A stretch of DNA of 31,709 nucleotides from Branchiostoma floridae (taxonomy: Eukaryota; Chordata; Leptocardii; Amphioxiformes; Branchiostomatidae): assembly GCF_000003815.2 (NCBI RefSeq), contig NC_049988.1, forward strand, positions 10,564,280 through 10,595,988, read 5' to 3'. The notes under the pieces are model-generated. The model made no database searches. It was not told the DNA's origin and saw only the letters and a list, made by a program, of their open reading frames with translations. This document shows, in pieces, positions 1 through 30,353 of the stretch. The position numbers were made by a program, and so were the translations under genes. How positions within the stretch are numbered: the stretch's first letter is position 1; every line of letters starts with the position of its first letter.

Positions 1-344
1 ACACTAAGGAGATTTAGCAGCTCCATTAGGTCAGTACATTGAAATAGGAAGATATCAGTACTGAATATATCATATGTGACAGAATAACTACATGGGCCTT
101 CTGAGACAAAAAAAGGTAGGAAAGGTCGTCTCAACAACTTCAAGGTACTGTGGTTGGTTACATGCTTAAGAAATCCAAAATAAGTTATGTTTTGCTTTTG
201 CTTTTCCCAGCATGCTTTGCACAGAAAATATGTTCTTCTTCCCAGGACTGTCTGTGTGATAAACAGAGACACTTGTAGCCCTCATGCAGCAGTATACATT
301 TTAAAATGTAATCCACAAAAGACTCGCACAGGCATATTATTGGA
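1..344. other. No gene recognised
   Basis: AT-rich sequence with only short chance ORFs. I see no conserved protein, RNA gene or clear repeat in it. Confidence 0.5.
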
Positions 345-420
345 ATGAGTGGTTTAATCTTCACTCTTCGCCCATCCCCAGTCAGCTGGACTCTGTGTTT
401 CTGTTTCTGGAAACAGCCCA

Positions 421-1213
421 TGACCTCAACGCAAGCGGCTAGGGAAACCAAACTCACGTCACTTCTTCCTTACCCCAATAGCTTTCTACCACATAAAAAT
501 CATGACTGTAGCATGTTTAAAACAGGAGATACCAAGCCCGGAAGGTCTGCTGCAGTACCAAAAAGCGCCCCTAGGGGGCGCCAAAAGTCAAATCAAGTGG
601 CCCGCGTACTTTTTCAAAAGAGTAGTATCACATGAGTATTTGTACTAAGTTTGGCGCTTGTATCACAATTAGAGTTGAACATTTAGCTTTCCCATAGTCA
701 AGAACCTACTTTTGGACATTTCAAACGTCCGGAGTTGTTCCGCTTCACATTCGTCAGCGGCAAAAAACCGTTGCTGCAGTTCCAACGCAAGCTGCTAGGG
801 AGACCAAACTTACATCACTTCGTCCTTACTCCAACAGCTTCCTACCACATAAAAATCATGACTGTAGCATGTCTAGAACAGGAGATACAAAGTCCGGAAG
901 GTCTGCTGCAGTACCAAAAAGCGCCCCTAGGGCAATTCGGCAGCGGCAAAAAAACGCCGCTGTAGTTCCAACACAAGCCGCTAGGGAAACCAAACTTACG
1001 TCACTTGTTCCTTACCCTACCAGCTTTCTACCACATAAAAATCATGACTGTAGCATGTTTAGAACAGGAGATACCAAGCCCGGAAGGTCTGCTGCAGTAC
1101 CAAAACGCGCCGCTAGGGGGCGCCGAAAGTCAAATCAAGTGGCCCGCGTACTTTTTCAAAACAGTAAAGTCTAATGAGTATCTGTACCAAGTTTGGTGCT
1201 TGTATCACAAAGT
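421..1213 (+). repeat. Cluster of three related dispersed-repeat copies
   Basis: Three similar segments start near 431, 787 and 973. Each runs from a CAAGCBGCTAGGGA-like start through a shared CCACATAAAAATCATGACTG block to a near-palindromic GCGCCCCTAGGGGGCGC block. The first and third copies share a further tail (AAGTGGCCCGCGTACTTTTT, then GTATCACAA). The second lacks that tail and is fused directly to the third through a CAGCGGCAAAAAA motif also seen just before the second copy. The short ORFs here are similar between copies only because the DNA is repeated; they resemble no family I know. Most likely degenerate mobile-element sequence. Confidence 0.7.
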
Positions 1214-1412
1214 GAAAGATTCCTCCAAAATTTGATGTTATCTGCCCCACTAGAGGAGGGATCAGGGTACGAGGAACCTTAGAATTGGCTACATAGTTAT
1301 TACCCTCCCTTTTAAGCATAGAAGGGATAGAAACGCCTGACCTGGTATCCCAACCTATAGCTATCGGAGTCTCTTTTCCTTCTTTCCATATTCGAACATA
1401 AGAAATATGATT
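1214..1412. other. No gene recognised
   Basis: Unique-looking sequence between repeats. A short minus-strand ORF crosses it but has no recognisable motif. Confidence 0.4.
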
Positions 1413-1535
1413 GCTGAGTCTCCTCATCCTCCTACGCACGGTCCCCAACGGCTAACTAACTCAGCCTATTGGGGAGTTTCGACACGACTGTGGTCCCTCT
1501 GCGTAGGAGAATGAGTCTCCTTGTCCTCATTCAAA
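1413..1535. repeat. Imperfect foldback (inverted repeat)
   Basis: The left arm (CTCATCCTCCTACGCACGG, near 1420) is answered by an inverted right arm near 1490-1520 (GTCCCTCTGCGTAGGAGAAT). The same terminal motif (ATCCTCCTACG followed by a GGGAC-like block) forms the arms of the much better preserved foldback in DDX23 intron 14, so this is probably a decayed relative. Confidence 0.45.
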
Positions 1536-1724
1536 GTAGCAAGAGGACAAAGAGATAATCTCCAGGCAGATTTAGCGGTGCTGTAAGATGCCAAGGAGTA
1601 TAGCCAGCCAAAGGGAGTCAGCTGGGCACCTGGAATCTGCTGTTAATGAAACGGGGAGGAGCATTTCTTATAATTTAACAATGGTGTTGCTGCCCCTCCC
1701 AACTGAATGAATATTGACACAATT

Positions 1725-1860
1725 GGAAAGTTCATCTGTGTTGGTAAATGACATTGTGGAAAAGACTAAACTTTACGTAACCAACACCAAGTTAGATTGG
1801 GACTTACCCAAAATTTCAGCCGACTCCGTCAGCCTTGTTCACGGAATGGACCCGTCTGCT
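1725..1860 (+). repeat. Diverged copy of the repeat also found in DDX23 intron 14
   Basis: Shares an ordered series of blocks with 24262-24375: GTTCATCTGYGTTGGTA, TGGAAAAG, CCAACA, ACTTACCCAAAATTT-like, then a GTCAGCCTTGTTCACGGAATG-like block. Order and spacing match, so this is the same dispersed family. The sequence on to about 1940 may also belong to it. Confidence 0.55.
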
Positions 1861-1940
1861 GTAGCTTCCGGACGTGACATCAGGGACACACGACTGCAGC
1901 AGAGGGTCGTAAATGCCAGATAACCTGTGTCGCCCCCCGT

Positions 1941-2911
1941 CTCTGTTCAGCGATGGACGGTGGGCGCGGATGTGCACAGCCTCCTTCACTCCGCTTGGAT
2001 GTTAATAGCCTTTCTTCAAGCCGACGGACCGCAGATTCCTGGTACCGCCTTTGGCCGGATATACTCCTTGGCAAGCTTTGCTACTATCTTACAGCACAGG
2101 TAAATCTCGACAGCCATAACAGGACAAATTGTCTCTGCAGTTATGGTAGGTTTGGATACAAGGCAAAGGAGCACCTTCCCATGCTACCCTGGGAATGGCA
2201 CATCCCGTGACGGTGTAACAAAGGAGCTTGTGTGACGCATGAATTCTTAACGTTTCCAACTCATATATCAAACTAAACCAACAGAATCTACAAAGAATAC
2301 TAGTACAATTTTGAAAGCAAGGACACTTCTTTTTCAACCTGCAACATTTCTCATGCAGCTTGTGTATAATTTTACACAATGAAGTGTGGTAAAAAATGCA
2401 AGTTTCTTGATATACTACTTCACTCTGCACTTAACCACTAAACTATACCAATTGAGGAATAAGGAAGAACAACCATTGTACAGTCAACATTGCTGCAACA
2501 CTTGTGCCACTGTACACTGATGGAATAAACATATGCATGTGTGCACTTTGTTGTGATTCTTTTCTGAAAAAATTTTCAAAAAACCTTAACAACGCAATGT
2601 AAAAGACATCAAGGCCTTATTTTTTTAACCTATATGAACTTAACATTGGTACAGATTCAAGAGTATGTAAAAATTACCAGAGGCATTTTGTTTTCAATGT
2701 TAAAACATTTTCTTAACTCCTATACACAACTTTCCCACCTGCTTTGAGTTTCCCCTTGTACATGTAATATATATATATTACATTTTTGGGAAAAAGCATG
2801 ACATACAGATATTGCTGATTTGTTACCTTTTAAACCATCCAGAATATTTCATTTCTAGACCTTGCCTACAGGTTTTAACTTGTTTATAGATTTCCCAACA
2901 TTTCTTAACAT
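1941..2911. other. Intergenic, no gene recognised
   Basis: AT-rich sequence with a short (AT)n tract near 2767-2779. No conserved ORF, RNA gene or clear mobile element seen. Confidence 0.45.
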
Positions 2912-3118
2912 TAGACCTCAAACAATAACAATAGGTGGCCTAGTCAGTTAAAGAAGCCAAATTATGGAAGTTAACATTAGAGGATAACACTAGACCTCAA
3001 ACAATAACAATAGGTTGCCTAGTCAGTTAAAGAAGCCAAAATTAGAGAAGTTAACATTAGAGGATAACACTAGACCTCAAACAATAACAATAGGTTGCCT
3101 AGTCAGTTAAAGAAGCCA
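2912..3118 (+). repeat. 79-80 bp tandem repeat, about 2.6 copies
   Basis: The block TAGACCTCAAACAATAACAA recurs at 2912, 2991 and 3071, each time followed by GCCTAGTCAGTTAAAGAAGC. Copies are nearly identical, with one- or two-base differences and a single one-base indel, which points to a recent local duplication. Confidence 0.85.
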
Positions 3119-3531
3119 ATGACCATGTCACAGCCCTTTGAGGACTAGCATCACCCGGCACATGAAGTAGCACCGGGTGGGCATTCTGGATTCTCCTGAG
3201 GATAAACAGAAAATACTTCAAAATAAAACAACAACAAGCACTGCCCCTGAGGCATTGCCAAAATGTCACAACTAGCAGGAGGCCTGGATTTTGAGCCTTT
3301 TGGTTGTGTAGAAACAAGGTTTCTACACGGCTCAATGTCTTTTCCTGATATCATCTACCAGGAAATTCTGTAAGCCATGTAAAAACCATGATTAACTCAT
3401 CCCAGCAACCTGTGATTTTACTCCAATAAACCCCTTGGCCTGCGTTACTATGTTTTACAATGGGCCCATTTTTCTGACACAAACCCTTCAGAGCAGTTAG
3501 TAGATGTCACAATTGATTTTCCCTTTCTTTA
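3119..3531. other. Intergenic, no gene recognised
   Basis: Only short overlapping ORFs without conserved motifs. Nothing supported. Confidence 0.4.
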
Positions 3532-3880
3532 GGTGCTACAAAATTACATACAACAGAGTTTGTAGGTTTACGTAGTACTACTACATTTTGTAAAACAGTG
3601 TGTGAATGGATTTGTAATAATATAGTGCATCTAAAGCAATGGAAGACGAAACACATTTTATTTCCAAGTGTTCAGTTAACCTCTCCGAAAGAACCACAGT
3701 GTTTAAAGAAAATAATATTTATTACTGTTCATTGTTACATGCATAGCCCCTATCTTGTTTCTACCATGTACTTACAATTAGCCTACGGGCATGAACTTGC
3801 AAATAAACTTCCTTATATTAAACCGTGACTTTACGTGCTACAAAATTATATACAACCGCAGAGTTTGTAGGTTGACGTAC
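3532..3880 (+). repeat. Pair of about 45-bp direct repeats flanking a LINE tail
   Basis: GTGCTACAAAATTAYATACAA followed by AGAGTTTGTAGGTT occurs near 3533-3575 and again near 3836-3878. The segment between them includes a LINE-type 3' tail. A further AAACCGTGACT duplication (near 3822 and 3888) makes the right side look like a local duplication. The direct repeats are longer than a normal target-site duplication. Confidence 0.6.
3640..3808 (+). mobile_element. 5'-truncated non-LTR retrotransposon (LINE) 3' end, copy 1
   Basis: Reading from about 3644 gives EDETHFISKCS, which resembles the DExHFxxxCxxY C-terminal tail of invertebrate non-LTR ORF2 proteins. The copy ends in TTAGCCTACGGGCATGAACTTG then CAAATAAA, the same 3' tail as the longer copy in DDX23 intron 9. 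The coding part is internally deleted, so it is dead. Confidence 0.55.
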
Positions 3881-3899
3881 ATATAAAACCGTGACTTAC

Positions 3900-5390
3900 A
3901 CAGATAGTCTCTGTTCTACACAGACAGGGGTCCTGGGGACTGCTGTCACAATCAAGGCCATCAGGCGTCACACACTCGTTTATAACAATGTGACAGGCCC
4001 GCTTCTCACCCTGAGGAACATAATCATGGAATCTCAGGGTCAAGAAAAAATGATAACTGTCACATGATTAGGTATCATTGCCTATAGTTCATATGCAACT
4101 GTAAAGCTGGTATATTGGCCCTTTAATTTGGTACAACACACAAGCTTTGTATCCTGAGACATTATCATTTGAAATCATAAGCAATATTTGTGTGTTGAAG
4201 AAAATGCTGCTCATCTTTTGGACTTGTATTTGACCACCATTTTTGCCAAGTTGAGCACACTCATCATCGACTATCACCCACTGTACATGTACAATTACAT
4301 TTTAAGTGTTGCAAAGTATTAGTAATTATCACTAGAAAGTACAACAAAGTGGGATCCCACCATGGCATTTCCGCTCGTCAACATCAGAAGAATGACCAGG
4401 ACCAGGACAGACTTTAAGTTCCAAAACATCCTCAGTTAGCTCTTGCCTGTGTTTAGATTCTGTATACAGTAATGGCAAGAGAACATCCTATAACAGGTCT
4501 AAAGATACTGCAGGTGTGCCATAATGCTGGCATATCTCTACTAGAACATGTTACGTTTAATACACTTCTGGTTTCTAAGCTTTGATTTCAGAATAGCTTA
4601 AAAGTTTGCATGGACATTTCTAACATCTAGCAATGTCATACAGGCGTCATGTATTCTCACAAATAATGAGATCTGCCTGAACATTTCAAACAGGAAAAAA
4701 ACAACACAAAAAGTCATCCACACAGTACACAAACTAGATATGGCAAGAGACTGAAGCTACATTCAACAAGAAATCGTTTTTAACCCTATAGATTCTAATA
4801 AATGTAATTTTTCCCACCTCAAAACTTGCTCCAACTGAACGCAGAGCAGCAAGAGGCTTGTAGATGTATTCATCTCTGAAGCAGACAGGAAATTTGTTCT
4901 GCTACATTTCCCTAATGGACCACAATTACAGCCAGTGTATAGAGACATATGACCTGTGCCAGCAATCTGCATTGCAACTTGGTCTGTTACTTGTATTTAT
5001 ATATCCCAAAATGACTGTTGACTGATGTACATGTACATTTGTCTTCTGCCTTGTTTTGAAGTTTTTAGGTAGCCTTTTATACTGGCTACCTACATTTTGC
5101 AATGTTGTGCCATAGTTTATCCATTGCAGATGGGGGGGGGGGGGGGACATAGAAACAGGAAAAATAGCCAGACTGAGCTATTTGTAGATTTCCACACTCA
5201 TGATCAGAATTCGATAGTTTATCTCCTACAGTGGTGTACAAAATACTAATAGTAAACAAGTACATCATGTCAACACACTGGAATTGAAACTCTGCTGCAA
5301 GAACAGTAAAGTTAACATCAGGGAAAATGGGTCAAGTACAGTAACATCAGGACATGTACACAGGACAAAACTCCTTCAATGTGCAGAATA
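3900..5390. other. Intergenic region downstream of BBS5, no gene recognised
   Basis: No conserved ORF or RNA gene seen. It contains a 12-bp palindrome GTGGGATCCCAC (4350-4361) and a G homopolymer near 5132. It lies past the BBS5 poly(A) signal. Confidence 0.45.
5132..5146 (+). repeat. Poly(G) tract of 15
   Basis: Uninterrupted G run. Shorter runs of 13 and 11 G occur at 23482-23494 and 24161-24171, both inside mobile elements. Confidence 0.9.
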
Positions 5391-5391
5391 G

Positions 5392-5397
5392 TTTATT
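5392..5397 (-). terminator. BBS5: BBS5 poly(A) signal
   Basis: AATAAA on the minus strand, about 430 bases past the stop codon. No other canonical signal was noticed between stop and this site, so the cleavage site is inferred to be about 10-30 bases further on. Confidence 0.6.
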
Positions 5398-5830
5398 CAC
5401 AATTCCAATTTCAGATATACATTCTTAGTTCCCTACATATAGCAGCCACAAGAGACTTGTCCTGGACCTACAAATACAAACAAATCTTTTTACATCCACA
5501 GACACACATGGTTTTTATTTTAAATGGAAACAAAACACTCTAACATCAACACTCTATAGTAGGTTATTCATAAACAACACTACTAATATGGACAACACAC
5601 TAAGGACAAACAACTACACAAAAATACTTTCATTTGTACATATCAAATTTACATTTCTCTGATGAAACTTTTCATGACCAAAACACGACCTCCAGGGTCA
5701 CATGATATTCCAGGCTCTTTTGCTTTTCTGAGTCACATGACCTACCAGGTCACAATTGATATACATTTTCTTTTCTTTTCTGAGTCAGATGACCTCCTAG
5801 GTCACATGATCTTCCTATTTTTTTCCTGAA
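5398..5830 (-). other. BBS5: BBS5 3' UTR (inferred)
   Basis: Non-coding sequence between the BBS5 stop and its likely poly(A) signal. The stop-proximal part is a tandem repeat that continues the stop-codon context; the rest is AT-rich. Transcript extent is inferred. Confidence 0.55.

Positions 5831-5843
<13 letters not shown>
5681..5843 (-). repeat. 46-52 bp tandem repeat seeded at the BBS5 stop codon
   Basis: On the minus strand the motif GGAGGTCATGTGA, whose first copy (5831-5843) encodes the final E-V-M-stop of BBS5, recurs at 5785-5797 and 5733-5745 and in a partial copy near 5684-5693. Spacings are 46, 52 and about 52 bases. Each unit continues with TTCAG/CTCAGAAAA and a second half-motif ATCATGTGACC. 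The array therefore begins inside the coding exon and spreads into the 3' UTR. Confidence 0.75.
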
Positions 5844-11560
<5,717 letters not shown>

Positions 11561-12079
11561 TTTTCCAAACAAAATATTTCTGTCCCATCATGCACTACGA
11601 AAACTTCCAGCTGTCAAGTTTCATCGAATTCTGTGAAAATTTGACTGATTAATTCTACCAGATGTCTCAGATTGTGATGATCATGTGACATGGTTTGAGG
11701 CAAGTGTCAAATTTCTGCAATATTTGTGAGAAACTCCTCGAAAATTGACACTTTTAGCTCAAGTCGCAAGGGGTTCTGGGTAGACAGGCTTCACCAAAAT
11801 GGCGACGTAGGTCCCGCGTTTTGGGAAAGACTGGGAGGTTTTTGTGATATTTCTGCACACACAGGCTTCTCTTCGCGTGCAACACGCGCGATCTTAAGAC
11901 TAATTATCATTGACGTTGGTTGTAGTTTATGTCTTGGCGTTTCTGAGCGTCTGTTGAGGTTTAACTTCGGTGGAAGTTGCAACTCAGCTCAGCCCCCCTC
12001 CCCAACTCTTCCTAAACGAATTTTCTCATCAGTTTTGAGCTGAATTGTATATCTCTGTAGCGGATCGGACACTGCAGCC
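11561..12079. promoter_or_regulatory. Putative bidirectional promoter between BBS5 and DDX23
   Basis: The two start codons face away from each other and are 519 bases apart, so both 5' UTRs and core promoters must lie here or overlap. No TATA box is evident. A YY1-like AAAATGGCGAC occurs at 11796-11806. The sequence is richer in CpG around 11800-11960 than its surroundings. Transcription starts cannot be placed from sequence. Confidence 0.6.
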
Positions 12080-26861
<14,782 letters not shown>

Positions 26862-27620
26862 AAACACAGGGAGGAGATTATCTTTGCTTAGAAACACAGG
26901 GAGGATACCATCTTTGCTTAGAAACACAGGGAGGAGATAATCTTTTCTTAAAAACACAGGGAGGTCATATTTTCATAGAAACACAAGAAGGAGACCATCT
27001 TTGTTTGGAAACGTAGGGAGGAGACCATTGTTACTTAGAAATACTGGAAAGAGACCATCTTTGATAAGAAATACTGGAATGAAAAAAATCTTTGCTTAAA
27101 AACAAATTGAGGAGACTGTGTATGTATGAAAACAGAGAGGAGACTGTATTTGCATTGTCACCGTTTTTGTATGTATGGACAAGATTAGTTGTATGAAACC
27201 AGTCAAGATGGTTTGGTTAAGTTTAAAACTACATGTACATTGTATCTGTAAGAAGATTTTGTATTTATGAGCAGGAGACAACAATGGAAATTTCCTTCAA
27301 TGATTGCCTTGTTCATTTAACCATCTGCACAAACCTATAAGCAATGTTGTGATGTGTTGCTAGAATGTAGATTCTAGCTTTGACAAGGTGGTTCCATATC
27401 ATACAAGTATGTATTTTACACACGGCTCAGCACTGTAGACATACGTTTGTTGACATTTTCTGTAAAGGTAAGTTTTGTCTAAACTGTTTGAGATGTAAAA
27501 TATAAAAGACAAGAACAACCCTGACCAGGACTGGGAAAATCATAGCAAAAATATATAGTGTAAACACATAAGAAAATGTGATGAAATGTTGTAATGAAGA
27601 ATAAAATGATCCAGTTTACC
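26862..27620 (+). other. DDX23: DDX23 3' UTR (inferred)
   Basis: Starts with the tandem array, then AT-rich sequence to a canonical AATAAA at 27600-27605; a second AATAAA lies at 27742-27747. Confidence 0.55.
27600..27605 (+). terminator. DDX23: DDX23 poly(A) signal (candidate)
   Basis: AATAAA, 739 bases past the stop. An alternative lies at 27742-27747. Confidence 0.5.
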
Positions 27621-27749
27621 GAGATGCACTTCATAGCTGCCTGCCTACACATGGTACGATGTTGTCTTGCTCAAGTGGTAATAGTGCAACAGTCAACAGA
27701 TGTTTTTGTCCGACCTGAGAAAATGATACCGTTATCATCAGAATAAAGA

Positions 27750-29100
27750 CAAACATTCCTATAGTGTATTGTGATTTTCTATTTCACTGCAAGGCTCAGA
27801 GCTCGGGACAAGTTAGAACTGCTATGAATCATCAATGTCATCACAGTGTCACCTTGGTTATCAAGCAGATAAAGTCTGTCCACAGCTTTGTTAGCACTGA
27901 TCACCCCTGTGGCCCAACTTGGTCACTCCCAAGGGAGAAAATTCCCTATCCCTTGTGCCAACATACTGGTCAGTCTGCCTAACAGTGAGGGATGCAGAGA
28001 TAGCTGTAATGTTTCCTGTTCTTCTCATTACAGGTTTGTACACTTTTAATTTCTTTGTCCTACATTCACCCACACTTGAACTTAGGCAGAACATAATAAT
28101 TTACACTGTCTTTCAAGAATCAAAACACTACTAGGTTCACCAGAAACAGGCTATGAAGATGTTAAATTATAGTTAAGTTCCCAAGTTCTGAGGTATCTAC
28201 ATATAGTACTGACGAATATGAGCCATACCAAAGGCCGAAGCCTTGGAAGGTGGACGATAAACCATTGAAAAACTGAGTGATGTAGGTACAGGTTAGCAAG
28301 TTAAAAGCAGACAAGGAAATCTCCGCTTTTTAAATCAGAATGCCTTTGAAATATATTTCCTCCTCAAAAATGCCTTCCGAAATCTTCCATTCCAATTCAA
28401 GCTACGTGTTAAAAGCGCCGCTAAGCGGAAAAAAATAATAGTGCAACATGAAAACTTTTCTATTGGCATTTTACTTTACATTTTTAAAAGCGCCCCCATT
28501 TCTAAAATGGCCGGCTATCAGAAAAGGCCAGCAATCAGCGACCCAGTACAAAAAGAAATGGCCAGCAAAAGTGCCAAAAAAGGCCGTAGAGAGCCTGCCC
28601 CAAGCGGATGTATGAAAAAGTGACGTAGTCCAGCAGCCTGGACCTCAGCTGCAGCATTTATTTCAAGAACTGCTAGGGATCGCTTCTGAATGGTCAACGT
28701 GATGGCTTAGTTCAAAGCATTTGTAACGCTAATATAAACATCTCGTTAACATTAAAAGCCCCGTCTTTCTTTCCTCCTCCCTTTTCGAATCACATTCAAA
28801 ACCCTTTTGAATTAGAATTCTTTCATAACTAATTCAAAACCCCGGTATCTATCTAACAGTCTTGCTGAATAGCGTTTCATTCACCTGAAATGTCGTTGGT
28901 TCACCAATACGAACGACAGCTCAACGACTCAACGTGTGCAGTTTGCGGTCTCCCTTGTTGTTGTTGTTTTCCTTGTTTGGACGTCTATTATTTTGCTTGT
29001 CTCCCATCTGGCAGTTCTAGTCTTTAGACCCATCGGAAATCTTCACCCATTTGCCTAAAGGATACAAACAGACAGTTGTCCTTCCGTATATGTGTATTCT
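27750..29100. other. Intergenic, no gene recognised
   Basis: Short ORFs only. One at 28441-28623 encodes a basic peptide (MAGYQKRPAISDPVQKEMAS region) with no family I recognise. Nothing firm. Confidence 0.45.
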
Positions 29101-29109
29101 GAGGTATAT

Positions 29110-29614
29110 CCAAGGACCGTGGATTGATGAACTCCACAGCTGTGGAGTTCATCGATATGTAGTGATGAAATCCACGGGCATTCCGCCGCTAATACTGACA
29201 TTTGGCTGTGGACTTCATCAGTATGTAGTGATGAAATCCACGGGCATTCCGCCGCTAATACTGACATTTGGCTGTGGACTTCATCAGTATGTAGTGATGA
29301 AATCCACGGGCATTCTGTCGCTAATACTGACATTTGGTTGTGGACTTCATCAGTATGTAGTGATGAAATCCACGGGCATTCCGCCGCTAATACTGACATT
29401 TGGCTGTGGACTTCATCAGTATGTAGTGATGAAATCCATGGGCATTCTGTCGCTAATACTGACATTTGGCTGTGGACTTCATCTGTATGTAGTGATGAAA
29501 TCCACGGACATTCTGCCGCTAATATTGACATTTGGTTGGCTGTGGATTTCATCAATATGTAGGGGTGAAATCCACGGGCATTCCGTCGCTAATACTGACA
29601 TTTGGCTGTGGATA
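29110..29614 (+). repeat. 66-bp minisatellite, about 7.5 units, each with a hairpin
   Basis: TGAAATCCACGGGCATT recurs at 29166, 29232, 29298, 29364, 29430, 29496 and 29566 (last step 70). Each unit holds TGGACTTCATCA and TGATGAAATCCA separated by 8 bases, an 11-of-12 stem. As 66 is divisible by three, it produces open frames on both strands; I regard these as non-coding. Confidence 0.95.
29126..29153. repeat. Perfect 28-bp palindrome at the start of the minisatellite
   Basis: GATGAACTCCACAG followed directly by its inverse complement. It uses the same arm sequence as the array hairpins but has no loop. Confidence 0.95.
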
Positions 29615-30005
29615 GTAAAACGCCCTTTCACTAATACTTTTACACAGAGTAATCTATTCTAGCTGATTTATGTCAATCGATTGTGTGATACAATCTTAAT
29701 ACAGATACCATTTGTAACAATTTGAATTGATTGACTATACAGAGCTAGAAGTACGAAAATGTTACTTTGAAAGTGATTTGCACAAAGCTAGAATGGCTTT
29801 ATTGGATCGTGGAGTATATTATTTGACAATACTAGTAAACACAACAGACAGAGCCTCCAACAGACTCTAACCAGAACAACACAATGTCATGTAAAATATT
29901 TCTGGTACATTTCTAAGTTAAGCTGGATTCAAAAGACAAACACCTTTACTTTGTGCATCATATATTTTAGTCGCATGTTTGTGACTAGTGACCTTCTGTT
30001 TAATG
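29615..30005. other. No gene recognised
   Basis: AT-rich spacer between minisatellite and hairpins. Confidence 0.4.
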
Positions 30006-30048
30006 ATCGACGTGCAGTCTAATAACTGTTATCAGACTGCACGTCGAT
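30006..30048. repeat. 43-bp near-perfect inverted repeat
   Basis: Arms of 21 bases (ATCGACGTGCAGTCTAATAAC and its inverse) around a single base; 20 of 21 pair. Confidence 0.93.
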
Positions 30049-30290
30049 TAGCAAATGAAATGCAACCCCTTTATACTCTTGTAGACAATTAGAACCTGGG
30101 CCAAAATACAATTGTAAGTCATAATCGTAAACCCTTACCAGCCAAGCCACAAAGCACAACATTGGGAAGCAGTGCAGTTCTGATGTATACAGTCTGTTGG
30201 TTTAGTATTGTTTGTGATTGATTGAAGAACAAAAGAGCATAATAAGCAATTGGCCTTCTCTGGCTGGGAAAGTTGTCTTGCTAAGCAAGA

Positions 30291-30316
30291 AGCTTTTATC
30301 AATCTTGATAAAAGCT
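30291..30316. repeat. Perfect 12-bp-arm hairpin
   Basis: AGCTTTTATCAA, two bases, then TTGATAAAAGCT. It lies about 40 bases before the satellite array. Confidence 0.9.
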
Positions 30317-30353
30317 CCTTATGCTAAGGGACCAAGAACCCGATTTCCACCTT

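Noticed and set aside
1113-1448. 111-residue minus-strand ORF
   Set aside because: Overlaps a dispersed repeat and part of a foldback; no conserved motif.
28441-28623. Basic 60-residue ORF as a small gene
   Set aside because: No recognised family, no splice or promoter support; sequence around it looks like decayed repeat. Kept as unassigned.
29051-29662. Long ORFs on both strands (203 and 166 residues) with 22-residue repeats
   Set aside because: They follow from a 66-bp DNA repeat, divisible by three and free of stops in several frames on both strands. No independent coding signal.
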